Shown piece after piece: positions 24,855-33,583 of a stretch of DNA of 64,000 bases. The DNA is from Labedella phragmitis. GTDB taxonomy: Bacteria; Actinomycetota; Actinomycetes; Actinomycetales; Microbacteriaceae. Position 1 is the stretch's first letter. Every line of letters begins with the position of its first letter. The stretch lies in NCBI RefSeq assembly GCF_004078635.1, contig NZ_RZNB01000003.1:62001-126000 (forward strand). Direction: 5' to 3'. The notes under the pieces are model-generated. The model was not told the origin of the DNA and ran no database searches. It was given only the letters and a program-made list of their open reading frames with translations. Made by a program: the position numbers and the translations under genes.

Positions 24855-26441
24855 CTAGTGGGACGAGGCCTTCTCCGCGCCGTGTCCCGTGAGCGACCGC
24901 ACATCCATCTCGGCGGCGAGAGCCGGGTCCTCGGCCGTCTTCTGCGGGATGAGCGAGCCGATGAAACCGAGCAGGAACCCGAGCGGGATCGACACGATTC
25001 CGGGGTTGTCGAGCGGGAACCACGAGAAGTCGACGCCCTTGAACACCGACGTCTCGGCGCCCGAGAACACCGGCGAGAACACGATGAGCAGAAGCGCGCT
25101 CCCGAGTCCGCCGTACATGCTGAAGACGGCGCCCCGCGTCGTGAACCGCCGCCAGAACAGCGAGTACACGATCGTCGGCAGGTTCGCGCTCGCCGCGATC
25201 GCGAAGGCCAACGCCACGAGGAACGCGACGTTCTGCCCCTGCACGGCGATCCCACCGAGGATCGCGACCGCCCCGATCACCACGACCGTGCGACGACCGA
25301 CCTTGACCTCCATCTGCGGGTCCGCGTCCCCTCGCTTCACGACGTTCGCGTAGATGTCGTGGGCGAACGACGCGGCCGCCGTGATCGTGAGCCCCGCGAC
25401 GACCGCGAGGATCGTCGCGAACGCGACCGCCGAGATGATCCCGAGCAGGATCGGACCGCCGAGCTGCAGCGCGAGCAGGGGCGCAGCCGAGTTCACGCCT
25501 CCGGCCGACCCGAGGATGGTCTCGCTGCCCACGAGGGCGACCGCTCCGTAGCCGAGCACGAGCGTGAACAGGTAGAAGACCCCGATGAGCCAGATCGCCC
25601 ACACGACGGACCGCCGCGCCTCCTTCGCCGTCGGCACCGTGTAGAACCTCATGAGCACGTGCGGAAGCCCCGCGGTACCGAGGATGAGGGCGAGGCCGAG
25701 CGAGACGAAGTTGAGCGGGTTCGCTCCGTACTGCTTCCCCGGGGCGAGGATCTCCTCCGTGCCCGCCGACTGCACGGCCTTGTCGAGCAGCGCCGAGAGG
25801 TCGAAGCCGTGCAGCGCGAGCACCCACACCGTCATGACGGCGGCACCGGCGATGAGCAGGACGGCCTTGATGATCTGCACCCAGGTCGTGCCCTTCATTC
25901 CACCGATGAGGACGTACACGATCATGAGCGCGCCGACCACGGTCACGACGACTCCGGTACCGATCCGGTCGTTGATACCGAGCAGGAGGGCGACGAGGCC
26001 GCCGGCTCCCGCCATCTGCGCGAGCAGGTAGAAGAACGTGACCGCGAGCGTCGTGATGGCCGCCGCGAGACGGACGGGACGCTGGCGCAAGCGGAACGAG
26101 AGCACGTCGGCCATCGTGAACTTGCCCGTGTTCCGCATGAGCTCGGCGACGAGGAGCAGGGCGATGATCCATGCGACGAGGAACCCGATCGAATAGAGAA
26201 AGCCGTCGTAGCCGTTGACCGCGATCGCCCCGACGATGCCGAGGAACGACGCCGCCGAGAGGTAGTCGCCCGCGATCGCCGCGCCGTTCTGCGGCCCCGT
26301 GAACGAACGCCCCGCGGCGTAGTAGTCGGAGGCGGTCTTGTTGTTGCGGCTCGCGCGGATCACGACGAAGAGCGTGACCCCCACGAAGAGGACGAAGATC
26401 GAGATGTTGAGGAGGGGGTTGTTGAGCTCCTGGACGTTCAT
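24855..26441 (-). CDS. Sodium:solute symporter, ActP/MctP-like monocarboxylate carrier
   Basis: 528 residues, about 13 membrane helices. The SSS (LeuT-fold) family is clear from DYYAAGRSFTGPQNGAAIAG, DYLSAASFLG, LIGGMKGTTWVQIIKA and GTAGLPHVLMRFYTVP. The adjacent DUF485 gene and the sequence style point to the acetate/propionate/pyruvate group (ActP, MctC); the nearby methylcitrate genes suggest propionate or a related short-chain acid, an inference from context. It starts within the DUF485 stop (ATGA overlap), so the two are translationally coupled. Confidence 0.9.
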   Translation of the reverse strand: MNVQELNNPLLNISIFVLFVGVTLFVVIRASRNNKTASDYYAAGRSFTGPQNGAAIAGDYLSAASFLGIVGAIAVNGYDGFLYSIGFLVAWIIALLLVAELMRNTGKFTMADVLSFRLRQRPVRLAAAITTLAVTFFYLLAQMAGAGGLVALLLGINDRIGTGVVVTVVGALMIVYVLIGGMKGTTWVQIIKAVLLIAGAAVMTVWVLALHGFDLSALLDKAVQSAGTEEILAPGKQYGANPLNFVSLGLALILGTAGLPHVLMRFYTVPTAKEARRSVVWAIWLIGVFYLFTLVLGYGAVALVGSETILGSAGGVNSAAPLLALQLGGPILLGIISAVAFATILAVVAGLTITAAASFAHDIYANVVKRGDADPQMEVKVGRRTVVVIGAVAILGGIAVQGQNVAFLVALAFAIAASANLPTIVYSLFWRRFTTRGAVFSMYGGLGSALLLIVFSPVFSGAETSVFKGVDFSWFPLDNPGIVSIPLGFLLGFIGSLIPQKTAEDPALAAEMDVRSLTGHGAEKASSH

Positions 26442-26794
26442 CGGGCCACCTCCTCGGCGGCGAGGTCGTCGCGCAGCTTCTCCGCGAGCGGATCGAGCTG
26501 CCGGTTGGCGTAGGACACGTAGATCATGGTGATCGCGAACGTCGTCACGAACTGCGCCAGGCCGAGGAGCAGACCGATGTTGATGCGCCCCCACACCGGC
26601 GTCGCCATGACGTCGGAGGCATAGGTCGCGAGCAGGACGTAGGCGAGGAACCAGACGACGGCGAGCGCCGCGACCGGCAGGACGAAGCGCCGGTGTCGCG
26701 CCTTCAGCTCCCGGAAGTCGGGGGAATCCTCGACGGACCGGTAGTCGATGCGCCGGACGCCGCCTCCGGCGGATGGTGGGCTGTTCGGTGTCAT
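26438..26794 (-). CDS. DUF485 membrane protein (symporter partner)
   Basis: 118 residues with two membrane helices (about 38-60 and 72-95). FRELKARHRRFVLPVAALAV and YVSYANRQLDPLAEKLRDDL match DUF485/YjcH-like proteins, nearly always encoded just before an ActP-type symporter. The exact role is unclear. The second of two adjacent ATGs (26794) is preferred because AAAGGAG lies 5 nt before it and only 2 nt before the first. Confidence 0.9.
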   Translation of the reverse strand: MTPNSPPSAGGGVRRIDYRSVEDSPDFRELKARHRRFVLPVAALAVVWFLAYVLLATYASDVMATPVWGRINIGLLLGLAQFVTTFAITMIYVSYANRQLDPLAEKLRDDLAAEEVAR

Positions 26795-26909
26795 CATCTC
26801 TCCTTTGAAACGATTTCCCGTGCCGCCCGCGGGTGGCGGGCCGGTGGTAGGGTTCACGCTACGAACGTGTCGGGATCAAGGACTACCCCCGAAAGTTGGT
26901 ATCGCGCAG

Positions 26910-27791
26910 ATGACTCACACGGCAACGGAGCCGATGGAAACGTCCCTGATCGACTCGGCGCTCACCAAGCTCGCCTCGGTGAGCGGCATCCCCGTCGCGT
27001 TCGGCGGCGCGACGGTCGACGGCGTCGTGGCCGTGACGACGATCGCGGGGGCGCGCACGACCGCGCTCAACGGATTGTCGGTCTCGCCGCGCCGAGGTCT
27101 CGGGGGGCAGGCCCTCATCGACGCTCGGCCCCACGCGACGAGCGATTACGGGGCGTCGCGCCGTATCACCCACGACTACGACCGTCACATCCTCGGCGAG
27201 GGGATCGCCGCCCTGCTCGCGGTGCCCATTGTGGTGGCCGGTCGGACGCGCGGCATGATCTACGGCGGCTCGCGGGCACCCGGAACCGTCGGTGACCGCT
27301 TCGCGGCCTCGGCCGTCGCGGTCGCTGCTCGACTCGCCCACCAATTCGCGGAACGGGATGCGCGCGAGCGCTCGAGCGCCGGCCCGCTCGGCGGACCGAC
27401 GGCTGCGACGGTGCCCGCTTCCTCCCTCGAGGACGTCCGGCTCGCCTACGCCGAGCTCCGCAGCATCTCCGGAACGATCGACGACCCCGCCTTGCGCGCC
27501 CGACTCTCGAGCGTCGAGCGGCGACTCGCGGCCCTCGGCGGTATGGCCGGTGACGTCTCGGACGATCGGCTCCCGATACGGCACGCCGACTCCGCCGTGT
27601 CGTTGTCCCGGCGCGAGCACGACGTGCTGGGGCTCGCCGCCGTGGGACTCACGAACGCCGACATCGCCGTCCGACTCGGACTCCGGGAGTCCACGGTGAA
27701 GAGCTACCTCGCGTCGGCGATGACGAAGCTCGACGCGTCGACACGGCTGCAAGCGGTGTCGGCGGCACGACCTCGGGGCCTCATCCCCTGA
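26910..27791 (+). CDS. GAF-like / LuxR-type transcriptional regulator
   Basis: 293 residues. Residues about 20-155 look like a GAF sensor fold (GIPVAFGGATVDGVVAVTTI, GEGIAALLAVPIVVAGRTRG). After a linker and a short helical stretch comes a C-terminal LuxR helix-turn-helix: LSRREHDVLGLAAVGLTNAD followed by RLGLRESTVKSYLASAM (about 229-270). It is divergent from the DUF485-symporter genes and upstream of prpBC, so control of organic-acid uptake and the methylcitrate cycle is likely. The ligand is unknown. Confidence 0.87.
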   Translation: MTHTATEPMETSLIDSALTKLASVSGIPVAFGGATVDGVVAVTTIAGARTTALNGLSVSPRRGLGGQALIDARPHATSDYGASRRITHDYDRHILGEGIAALLAVPIVVAGRTRGMIYGGSRAPGTVGDRFAASAVAVAARLAHQFAERDARERSSAGPLGGPTAATVPASSLEDVRLAYAELRSISGTIDDPALRARLSSVERRLAALGGMAGDVSDDRLPIRHADSAVSLSRREHDVLGLAAVGLTNADIAVRLGLRESTVKSYLASAMTKLDASTRLQAVSAARPRGLIP

Positions 27792-27886
27792 CGCGAACGA
27801 GGAGCACGAGGTGAACGCAGCGGGACGATCGCGCGACGATCGCTGCTCTCACTCTCCGCTCCGACCCCATCGGACGACGGAGTCCG

Positions 27887-27892
27887 TAGGCT
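27887..27892 (+). promoter_or_regulatory. Possible -10 element of the prpBC operon
   Basis: TAGGCT located 45 nt before the prpB ATG. If used, the transcript starts near 27899 and carries the GGAAGG ribosome-binding site of prpB. No clear -35, as expected for an activator-dependent promoter. Confidence 0.35.
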
Positions 27893-27937
27893 GGTGGAGA
27901 ACCACTCGGTTCGCGCACGCGAGTACGGAAGGCACCG

Positions 27938-28846
27938 ATGCTGTACGCCACCACGACCCCGGCAGACAAGCGCAGAGCGTTCCGCGAGCGCCTCGCGAGC
28001 GGAGAGCTCCTGCAGCTCCCCGGCGCGTTCACTCCCCTCTCGGCGAAGCTCATCGAGCAGAAGGGCTTCGACGGCGTCTACGTGTCGGGGGCCGTGCTGT
28101 CCGCCGAGCTGGGCCTGCCCGACATCGGTCTCACGACGCTCTCGGAGGTCGCCGGCCGTGCCGGCCAGATCGCCCGGATGACGGAGCTTCCCGTCCTCGT
28201 CGACGCGGACACGGGCTTCGGCGAACCGCTCAACGTCGCCCGTACGGTGCAGACCCTCGAGGACGCCGGCGTCGCGGGTCTCCACATCGAGGACCAGGTG
28301 AACCCCAAGCGCTGCGGCCACCTCGACGGCAAGGCCGTCGTCGACAGGGCCAGCGCGACGAAGCGTATCCGGGCGGCCGCCGACGCCCGCCGCGACGAGA
28401 ACCTGCTCATCATGGCGCGCACGGACGTCCGTGCCGTCGAGGGGCTCGACGCGGCCGTCGACCGCGCGAAGGAATTCGTCGACGCGGGTGCGGATGCGAT
28501 CTTCCCCGAGGCGATGCGCGACCTCTCCGAGTTCGCGGCGATCAGGGCGGCCGTCGACGTCCCCGTGCTCGCGAACATGACGGAGTTCGGGAAGAGCGAA
28601 CTCTTCACGACTGCGCAATTGCGCGACGTCGGCGTCAATCTCGTCATCTACCCCGTGTCGTTGCTGCGCCTCGCGATGGGCGCCGCGATGCGCGCCCTCG
28701 ACACCCTCAAGGCCGACGGGTCGCTCGCCGCCGAGGTGCCGAACATGCAGACGCGCGCGGAGCTCTACGAGCTGCTCGACTACGAGTCGTACTCGAGCTT
28801 CGACTCGGGCGTCTTCGACTTCACGCTCGACGACAACCTGTCGTGA
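27938..28846 (+). CDS. prpB: 2-methylisocitrate lyase
   Basis: 302 residues. PrpB cleaves 2-methylisocitrate to pyruvate and succinate, the last step of the methylcitrate cycle for propionyl-CoA. Diagnostic: GAFTPLSAKLIEQKGFDGVY, VDADTGFGEPLNV, LHIEDQVNPKRCGHLDGK with the catalytic KRCGH loop (about residues 124-128), and ARTDVRAVEG. Family-typical length. GGAAGG precedes the ATG. prpC follows after 44 nt. Confidence 0.95.
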   Translation: MLYATTTPADKRRAFRERLASGELLQLPGAFTPLSAKLIEQKGFDGVYVSGAVLSAELGLPDIGLTTLSEVAGRAGQIARMTELPVLVDADTGFGEPLNVARTVQTLEDAGVAGLHIEDQVNPKRCGHLDGKAVVDRASATKRIRAAADARRDENLLIMARTDVRAVEGLDAAVDRAKEFVDAGADAIFPEAMRDLSEFAAIRAAVDVPVLANMTEFGKSELFTTAQLRDVGVNLVIYPVSLLRLAMGAAMRALDTLKADGSLAAEVPNMQTRAELYELLDYESYSSFDSGVFDFTLDDNLS

Positions 28847-28890
28847 CGCGTACCGGCCAGACCGACCCCTCATCGATTCGAAGGAGCACG

Positions 28891-30027
28891 ATGTCAGAGT
28901 CCGATCAGGAGATCCGCAAGGGTCTCGCCGGGGTCGTCGTCGACACCACGGCCGTCTCGAAGGTGAACCCCGAGACGAACTCCCTGCTCTACCGGGGGTA
29001 CCCCGTGCAGGAGCTCGCCGCGACCCAGTCGTTCGAGGCCGTCGCCTGGCTCCTGTGGCACGGCGAACTGCCCACCCCGGAGGAGCTCGCGGTGTTCGAA
29101 CGCGCCGAGCGCTCCCAGCGCGCGCTGGCCCCCGAGGTGCGCGCGGCGATCGAGCTCGCACCGAAGACGGCCCACCCGATGGACGTCGTCCGAACCGCCG
29201 TGAGCGTCCTCGGCGCCACCGACCCGAGCGCCGACGACCGCTCGCCCGAGGCGACGCTCGAGAAGTCCGTGCGCCTGTTCGCGGCGATCCCCGCGATCGT
29301 CGCCTTCGACGAGCGACGTCGGAAGGGCCACGAACTCATCGAGCCGCGCGAGGACCTCGACTACGCCCGCAACTTCCTCTGGATGACCTTCGGCGAGGTG
29401 CCGGACGACATCGTCGTCGATGCCTTCCGGGTGTCACTCGTGCTCTACGCGGAGCATTCCTTCAACGCCTCCACCTTCGCGGCCCGCGTCATCACATCGA
29501 CGCTCGCCGACGTCTATTCGGCCGTGACGGGCGCGGTCGGCGCCCTCAAGGGCCAACTCCACGGCGGCGCCAACGAAGCGGTGCTCCACACGTTCGTCGA
29601 GATCGGGCTCGACGAGGCCCCCGACGGACGCGCGGCCGAGTGGCTCGATCGCGCTCTCGCGGAGAAGCGCAAGATCATGGGCTTCGGCCACCGCGTGTAC
29701 AAGAACGGCGACTCGCGCGTTCCGACCATGCGCGCGGCGCTCGAGCGGCTCGTCGAGTTCTACGACCGCCCCGAGGTGCTCGCGCTGTACGAGGAACTCG
29801 AGCAGGCCATGGGCGACCGCAAGAACATCAAGCCCAACCTGGACTACCCCTCGGGTCCCGCATACCACCTCATGGGGTTCTCGACGGAAGCGTTCACGCC
29901 GCTCTTCGTGGCGGCGCGCGTCGTCGGCTGGACGGCTCACATCCGGGAGCAGCTCGGCTCGAACGCCCTCATCCGCCCGTTGTCGCAGTACGTCGGCCCC
30001 GACGAGAGGCACGTTCCCGGAGCCTGA
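28891..30027 (+). CDS. prpC: 2-methylcitrate synthase / citrate synthase-like
   Basis: 378 residues. It condenses propionyl-CoA (or acetyl-CoA) with oxaloacetate. LLYRGYPVQELAATQSFEAV, the catalytic region GQLHGGANEAVL, KIMGFGHRVYKNGDSRVPTM and SGPAYHLMGFSTEAFTPLF are those of the type II short citrate synthase/PrpC group. Pairing with prpB supports the methylcitrate role. AAGGAG precedes the ATG. No prpD (methylcitrate dehydratase) is next to it. Confidence 0.94.
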   Translation: MSESDQEIRKGLAGVVVDTTAVSKVNPETNSLLYRGYPVQELAATQSFEAVAWLLWHGELPTPEELAVFERAERSQRALAPEVRAAIELAPKTAHPMDVVRTAVSVLGATDPSADDRSPEATLEKSVRLFAAIPAIVAFDERRRKGHELIEPREDLDYARNFLWMTFGEVPDDIVVDAFRVSLVLYAEHSFNASTFAARVITSTLADVYSAVTGAVGALKGQLHGGANEAVLHTFVEIGLDEAPDGRAAEWLDRALAEKRKIMGFGHRVYKNGDSRVPTMRAALERLVEFYDRPEVLALYEELEQAMGDRKNIKPNLDYPSGPAYHLMGFSTEAFTPLFVAARVVGWTAHIREQLGSNALIRPLSQYVGPDERHVPGA

Positions 30028-30065
30028 TCGGCGGTGGAGGCACGGCGTCTCGTCGGGCTCCGAGG

Positions 30066-31244
30066 TCAGCGGCGTGAGGTCCGGCTCTCCATGGCAGCGT
30101 CGACGCGGCCGCCGACGAAGCGCGCCAGATGGTGGAAGCGCATCTCCACCTGATGAGCGAACACGTGCGCGAGCGCCAGGGACACGGGGATCGAGATCGC
30201 GATCCCGAGCCACGGCGACGCGTCGACGAGGAGGGTGCGGACCGTCATGATGATGGGCTCGTGGATGAGGTAGAGGCTGAACGAGACGGTGCCGAGCCAC
30301 TGGACGACGCGTGCCTCGAGGAGACGGCGGAAGCCGCCCCAGAACGCCGCCGAGAGGACGATGAGGCTGACACCGAGAACGCTCACGACCGACGTCCTCC
30401 ACGCGGGGAACGCGGGGACGCCGACAGCGCCGAGCTCCCACCGGACGGCCGCGAGGATCACTCCGACCGCGAACACCAGGGGCCAGAACCACGTCCGCCC
30501 CGCCGCCCACGCGGCCAGATCCGCGAATCGCCCCCAGCCGATCACGATGAGAGCACCGATCGCGAACACGGGGAGGAAGCGCAGCTCGTCGCTACTGATG
30601 ATCGAGGCGAGGGCGATGAGGCCGAAGACGCCGGCGAACTTGAGCCAGACCGAGCCGGGCGCCCGCGCCGCGAACCACACGTAGAGAGGGAGCAGCAGGG
30701 AGAACACGATCTCCCACCGGAGCGACCACAGCGGGCTGATCCGTCCCGAGATACCGAAGACGAGGGTCGTGTCCTTGAAGAGTCCGCGCAGCGAGTAGGC
30801 GTTGGGCAGCGACTCCATCCAGGGGCCGAAGGCCGGGACGTCGTACCGCGGGACCAGCAGGATGGTGGCGATGCCGAACAGGACGGCGATCCACACCGGG
30901 CCGTACAGGCGGATCAGGCGACGCGGGTAGTACGCGGCCCACGAGTGCCGTCGCGATCGCAGCACCGGGAGCACGAGGACGATGCCACTCAGGATGAAGA
31001 AGAGGTCCACGGCCTCCGACCCCATCCACAGCACGTGGAGCGGCGTATAGGTGAGGAACCACTCCCACGATCCCGGGGACGCCTTCTCCGCACCCGGGAA
31101 GTACGCGGCGGCGAGCGTGGGCACCGTCAAGAGCGAGTGGTGGAAGAGCACCACGAGCGCAGCGACGCCGCGGAGTCCGTCGAGGGAGTGCAACCGTTTC
31201 GGGACGCGACTGTCGACCGGATGCGAGAGCGCGGATGTGGTCAC
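30066..31244 (-). CDS. Acyltransferase 3 family membrane protein
   Basis: 392 residues, about ten membrane helices. RLHSLDGLRGVAALVVLFHH (with the conserved Arg and His of the family) and DLFFILSGIVLVLPVLRSRR identify the OafA/acyltransferase-3 group, which moves acyl groups (usually acetyl) onto cell-surface sugars. It is the last gene of the padR-membrane protein operon (9-nt gap) and not part of the polysaccharide locus proper. GTG start at 31244. Confidence 0.88.
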   Translation of the reverse strand: MTTSALSHPVDSRVPKRLHSLDGLRGVAALVVLFHHSLLTVPTLAAAYFPGAEKASPGSWEWFLTYTPLHVLWMGSEAVDLFFILSGIVLVLPVLRSRRHSWAAYYPRRLIRLYGPVWIAVLFGIATILLVPRYDVPAFGPWMESLPNAYSLRGLFKDTTLVFGISGRISPLWSLRWEIVFSLLLPLYVWFAARAPGSVWLKFAGVFGLIALASIISSDELRFLPVFAIGALIVIGWGRFADLAAWAAGRTWFWPLVFAVGVILAAVRWELGAVGVPAFPAWRTSVVSVLGVSLIVLSAAFWGGFRRLLEARVVQWLGTVSFSLYLIHEPIIMTVRTLLVDASPWLGIAISIPVSLALAHVFAHQVEMRFHHLARFVGGRVDAAMESRTSRR

Positions 31245-31253
31245 GCACTCACA

Positions 31254-32237
31254 TTATCTGGCGAGTGGTCGGCGTCGAGCACTGCGGGGAGCCCGGGCAG
31301 CGCGGACGACGCCGTCGATCGCGTCCCATGAGGCCACGCCGAGTGCGACCGCGGCCGTCCCCACGGCGAGGACTCGACCGACGCCGTCGGCCTGCATCCA
31401 GTCGAACGCTGCGAGGAATGCCGGGTTGTAGAGCGCTCCCGCGAGCGCGAGAACCGCGACCGGAACGGCGGCCGCGAACGCGATCACGACGTTGACGACC
31501 GCGAGCGGCCACGTCGACCCTCCCGCACGGTGCTTCACGAGCGTGAACACCATCTCGGCGATCACCGTCGCGATGAGGTAAGGCAGCCAGAAGCTCCACA
31601 GTGCCGGATCGAGGACGGGTTCACGAACCGGTCCGTCGAGGTTCCACGCGATGGGGAAGAACTGCTGGAACGCGAGGAAGACGAGGACGAGGGTCAGGAG
31701 GACGAGGGACGCGATCGTGTCGCCGCGGTGCGCACGCCGCTCGGGAGCCTCGGGGAGCATGTCGAGGCTCCAGCGCACGAGCGGTCCGCTCTTCGAGGCG
31801 CCCGTCCAGTCGAGGACGGCGAAGACGAGGGTCACCCAGAAGCCGATGTGCATCGCGGCGGACAGCGCCGTGACGACGGCTGAGGCGATCACGGCGCCGA
31901 CGGCCTCACCCATGAACGCCTGGACGAGGGCAGAACCCACGGCGGAGATCGGGACGATGATGGCGAGCAGCGCGATCAACGAACGGCGGTAGAAGAGGAA
32001 GTTCGTCGGACCGATGAGATAGAGCGGTCGCTCGGAGTACCGGGCGGCGAGACCCGCGGGATCACCGAGCTCGGTGAGAACGTCGCGCTCCGCCGTCTCG
32101 GCAGTCATTCCCGCCTCGCGACGGGCATCGACGTGGTCTTCGATCGACCCACGGAGTTCGCGTTCGACGTCGGCTCGTTGCGTCTCGGGGAGGCTCCGAA
32201 CGGTGGCGGCGACGTAGCGGTCGGTGAGCGAGGTCAT
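31254..32237 (-). CDS. Membrane protein with permease-prefix domain, PadR partner
   Basis: 327 residues. The N-terminal ~75 residues (LTDRYVAATVRSLPETQRAD, LTELGDPAGLAARYSERPLY) form the helical prefix domain often found on permeases encoded next to PadR regulators. About seven or eight membrane helices follow (95-120, 125-150, 195-215, 235-255, 262-290 among others). No ATPase or transport motif is visible, so the function is unknown. ATG 32237 overlaps the padR stop (ATGA), showing coupling with the regulator. Confidence 0.82.
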   Translation of the reverse strand: MTSLTDRYVAATVRSLPETQRADVERELRGSIEDHVDARREAGMTAETAERDVLTELGDPAGLAARYSERPLYLIGPTNFLFYRRSLIALLAIIVPISAVGSALVQAFMGEAVGAVIASAVVTALSAAMHIGFWVTLVFAVLDWTGASKSGPLVRWSLDMLPEAPERRAHRGDTIASLVLLTLVLVFLAFQQFFPIAWNLDGPVREPVLDPALWSFWLPYLIATVIAEMVFTLVKHRAGGSTWPLAVVNVVIAFAAAVPVAVLALAGALYNPAFLAAFDWMQADGVGRVLAVGTAAVALGVASWDAIDGVVRAARAPRSARRRPLAR

Positions 32238-32569
32238 GACGACTCTCCTTCGATCAGGTCGGTGATGGCGGTGTGCAACGCGTCCCAGTCGCGACGCAGG
32301 AGGGCGGCGAGCTCGCGGCCGGTTGGGCTCGTCCGGTAGAACTTCCGGGGTCGCGCGTCGTCCGTGTTCCATTCGCTCTCGAGAAGCCCCTGCCGTTCGA
32401 GCCGACGGAGCAAGGGATAGAGCGTGTTGGCGTCGACGGCGAAGCCGGCGTCGGCGAGGGACTCGAGAAGGGCGTAGCCGTAGCCGGGTCGCTCGAGGGT
32501 GACGAGACACGCGAGGACGACCGTCCCCCGGCGGAGTTCTTGGAGATGCTGAGCCGTCGTTTCGTCCAC
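32234..32569 (-). CDS. PadR family transcriptional regulator
   Basis: 111 residues. A PadR winged helix: ELRRGTVVLACLVTLERPGY followed by GYALLESLADAGF, the recognition region VDANTLYPLLRRLERQGLLE and the wing with RKFYRTSPTGRELAALL. PadR proteins usually repress their own operon. GTG 32569 is chosen because a -10 box ends 7 nt upstream and overlaps the alternative GTG at 32578, which would add three residues. A near-perfect operator lies between its -35 and -10 boxes. Confidence 0.9.
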   Translation of the reverse strand: MDETTAQHLQELRRGTVVLACLVTLERPGYGYALLESLADAGFAVDANTLYPLLRRLERQGLLESEWNTDDARPRKFYRTSPTGRELAALLRRDWDALHTAITDLIEGESS

Positions 32570-32576
32570 GCCCGAC

Positions 32577-32606
32577 ACGATACTGTGCGACGCACACTAT
32601 GGTCAA
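32577..32606 (-). promoter_or_regulatory. padR promoter with embedded PadR-type operator
   Basis: On the minus strand TTGACC (32601-32606), 18 nt and TATCGT (32577-32582) form a promoter 7 nt before the GTG. Between them lies AGTGTGC-GTC-GCACAGT (32582-32598), a dyad with one mismatched pair, of the size PadR dimers bind. A further copy of the half-site sequence, CACACAGTGT, begins at 32608. Confidence 0.65.
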
Positions 32607-32657
32607 CCACACAGTGTTCGTCCTGGGTCGACCGCCCTCGGGAGGAGGAAAGCACGA

Positions 32658-32688
32658 GCGCCGGTCGGACCAACGGTCCGACCGGCGC
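32658..32688. terminator. 14-bp hairpin after the zinc metallopeptidase gene
   Basis: GCGCCGGTCGGACC (32658-32671), loop AAC and its exact reverse complement (32675-32688). It lies 19 nt beyond the stop of the minus-strand metallopeptidase gene and insulates it from the padR promoter. Confidence 0.65.
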
Positions 32689-32707
32689 CCGACGAGGCGG
32701 CTTCAGT

Positions 32708-33583
32708 TCACAGGTGACGCGCCGAGAAGGTGTCGCACGCCGCCGTTCCGTTCTCGAGCCCGGTCGTGAACCACGCCTGGCGCTGTTCGCTCGCACCGTG
32801 AGTCCAGGTCTCGGGGTTCACGCCTCCACCCGCTGAGGCCTGGATGCGGTCGTCGCCGACAGCCTCGGCAGCACTCAGGGCGTCGGCGATCTGCTCCGTC
32901 GAGACGGGCTCGAGGAACACGTCGCCGTCGGCATCCGTCGTCTCCTGGGCCGCCCGGACCCACGCCCCGGCGTAGCAGTCGGCCTGGAGCTCGAGTCGGA
33001 CTCCGTTCGACTCCGGCCCGGTCTGCGACATGTCGAGCCCGTCCATCCGCCCGGTGATGTTCTGGATGTGGTGCCCCCACTCGTGCGCGACGACGTAGAG
33101 CTGGGCGAGGGACCCTCCCGAGGACCCGAAGCGCGTGCGCAGTTCGTCGAAGAAGGTCGTATCGATGTAGACCATCTGGTCCGGCGGGCAGTAGAAGGGC
33201 CCGACGGCGCTCGTCGCCTGACCGCACCCGGTGTCGACGGCCTGCTCGAAGAGGATGAGCTCCGGCTGCTGATAGCCCTCGACCTCCTGCGACCAGAACA
33301 CATCCAGGGAGGTCGCGGCCGCTTGCATGCGACAGTCGAGCTCCGTGTTGGCATCCTCTCCCGTGACGCACTCCGCGAGCGGGGAATCGGTCGCCGCGAC
33401 ACCCCCTCCCGCCCCGCCGCCCCCGAGAAGCGCCGACGGGTCGATGTTGATCCCGAACAGGGGGCCGAGCAGCACGACAGCGAGGACGAGGATGCCTCCA
33501 CCGCCGGCGGCGACCCCCGCCGTGCGCCCCCGCCGCCGTGACACCTTGCCTCCGCGGATGTCCGCGCCTTCGTTGAACGTCAT
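32708..33583 (-). CDS. Neutral zinc metallopeptidase (YpfJ family)
   Basis: 291 residues. The opening MTFNEGADIRGGKVSRRRGR, a single membrane helix (about 24-45) and a large extracytoplasmic domain with VVAHEWGHHIQNITGRMDGL (zinc HEWGH at about 164-168) define the YpfJ/KPN_02809 group. QADCYAGAWVRAA supplies the third ligand region, and CxxP/Cys pairs suggest disulfides. Physiological substrates are unknown. ATG 33583 is chosen; an upstream GTG would add two residues. Confidence 0.92.
   Translation of the reverse strand: MTFNEGADIRGGKVSRRRGRTAGVAAGGGGILVLAVVLLGPLFGINIDPSALLGGGGAGGGVAATDSPLAECVTGEDANTELDCRMQAAATSLDVFWSQEVEGYQQPELILFEQAVDTGCGQATSAVGPFYCPPDQMVYIDTTFFDELRTRFGSSGGSLAQLYVVAHEWGHHIQNITGRMDGLDMSQTGPESNGVRLELQADCYAGAWVRAAQETTDADGDVFLEPVSTEQIADALSAAEAVGDDRIQASAGGGVNPETWTHGASEQRQAWFTTGLENGTAACDTFSARHL

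Noticed and set aside
31254-32237. Membrane protein after padR as an ABC transporter permease
   Set aside because: Only the prefix domain is recognisable; no FtsX/MacB fold and no ATPase gene beside it.
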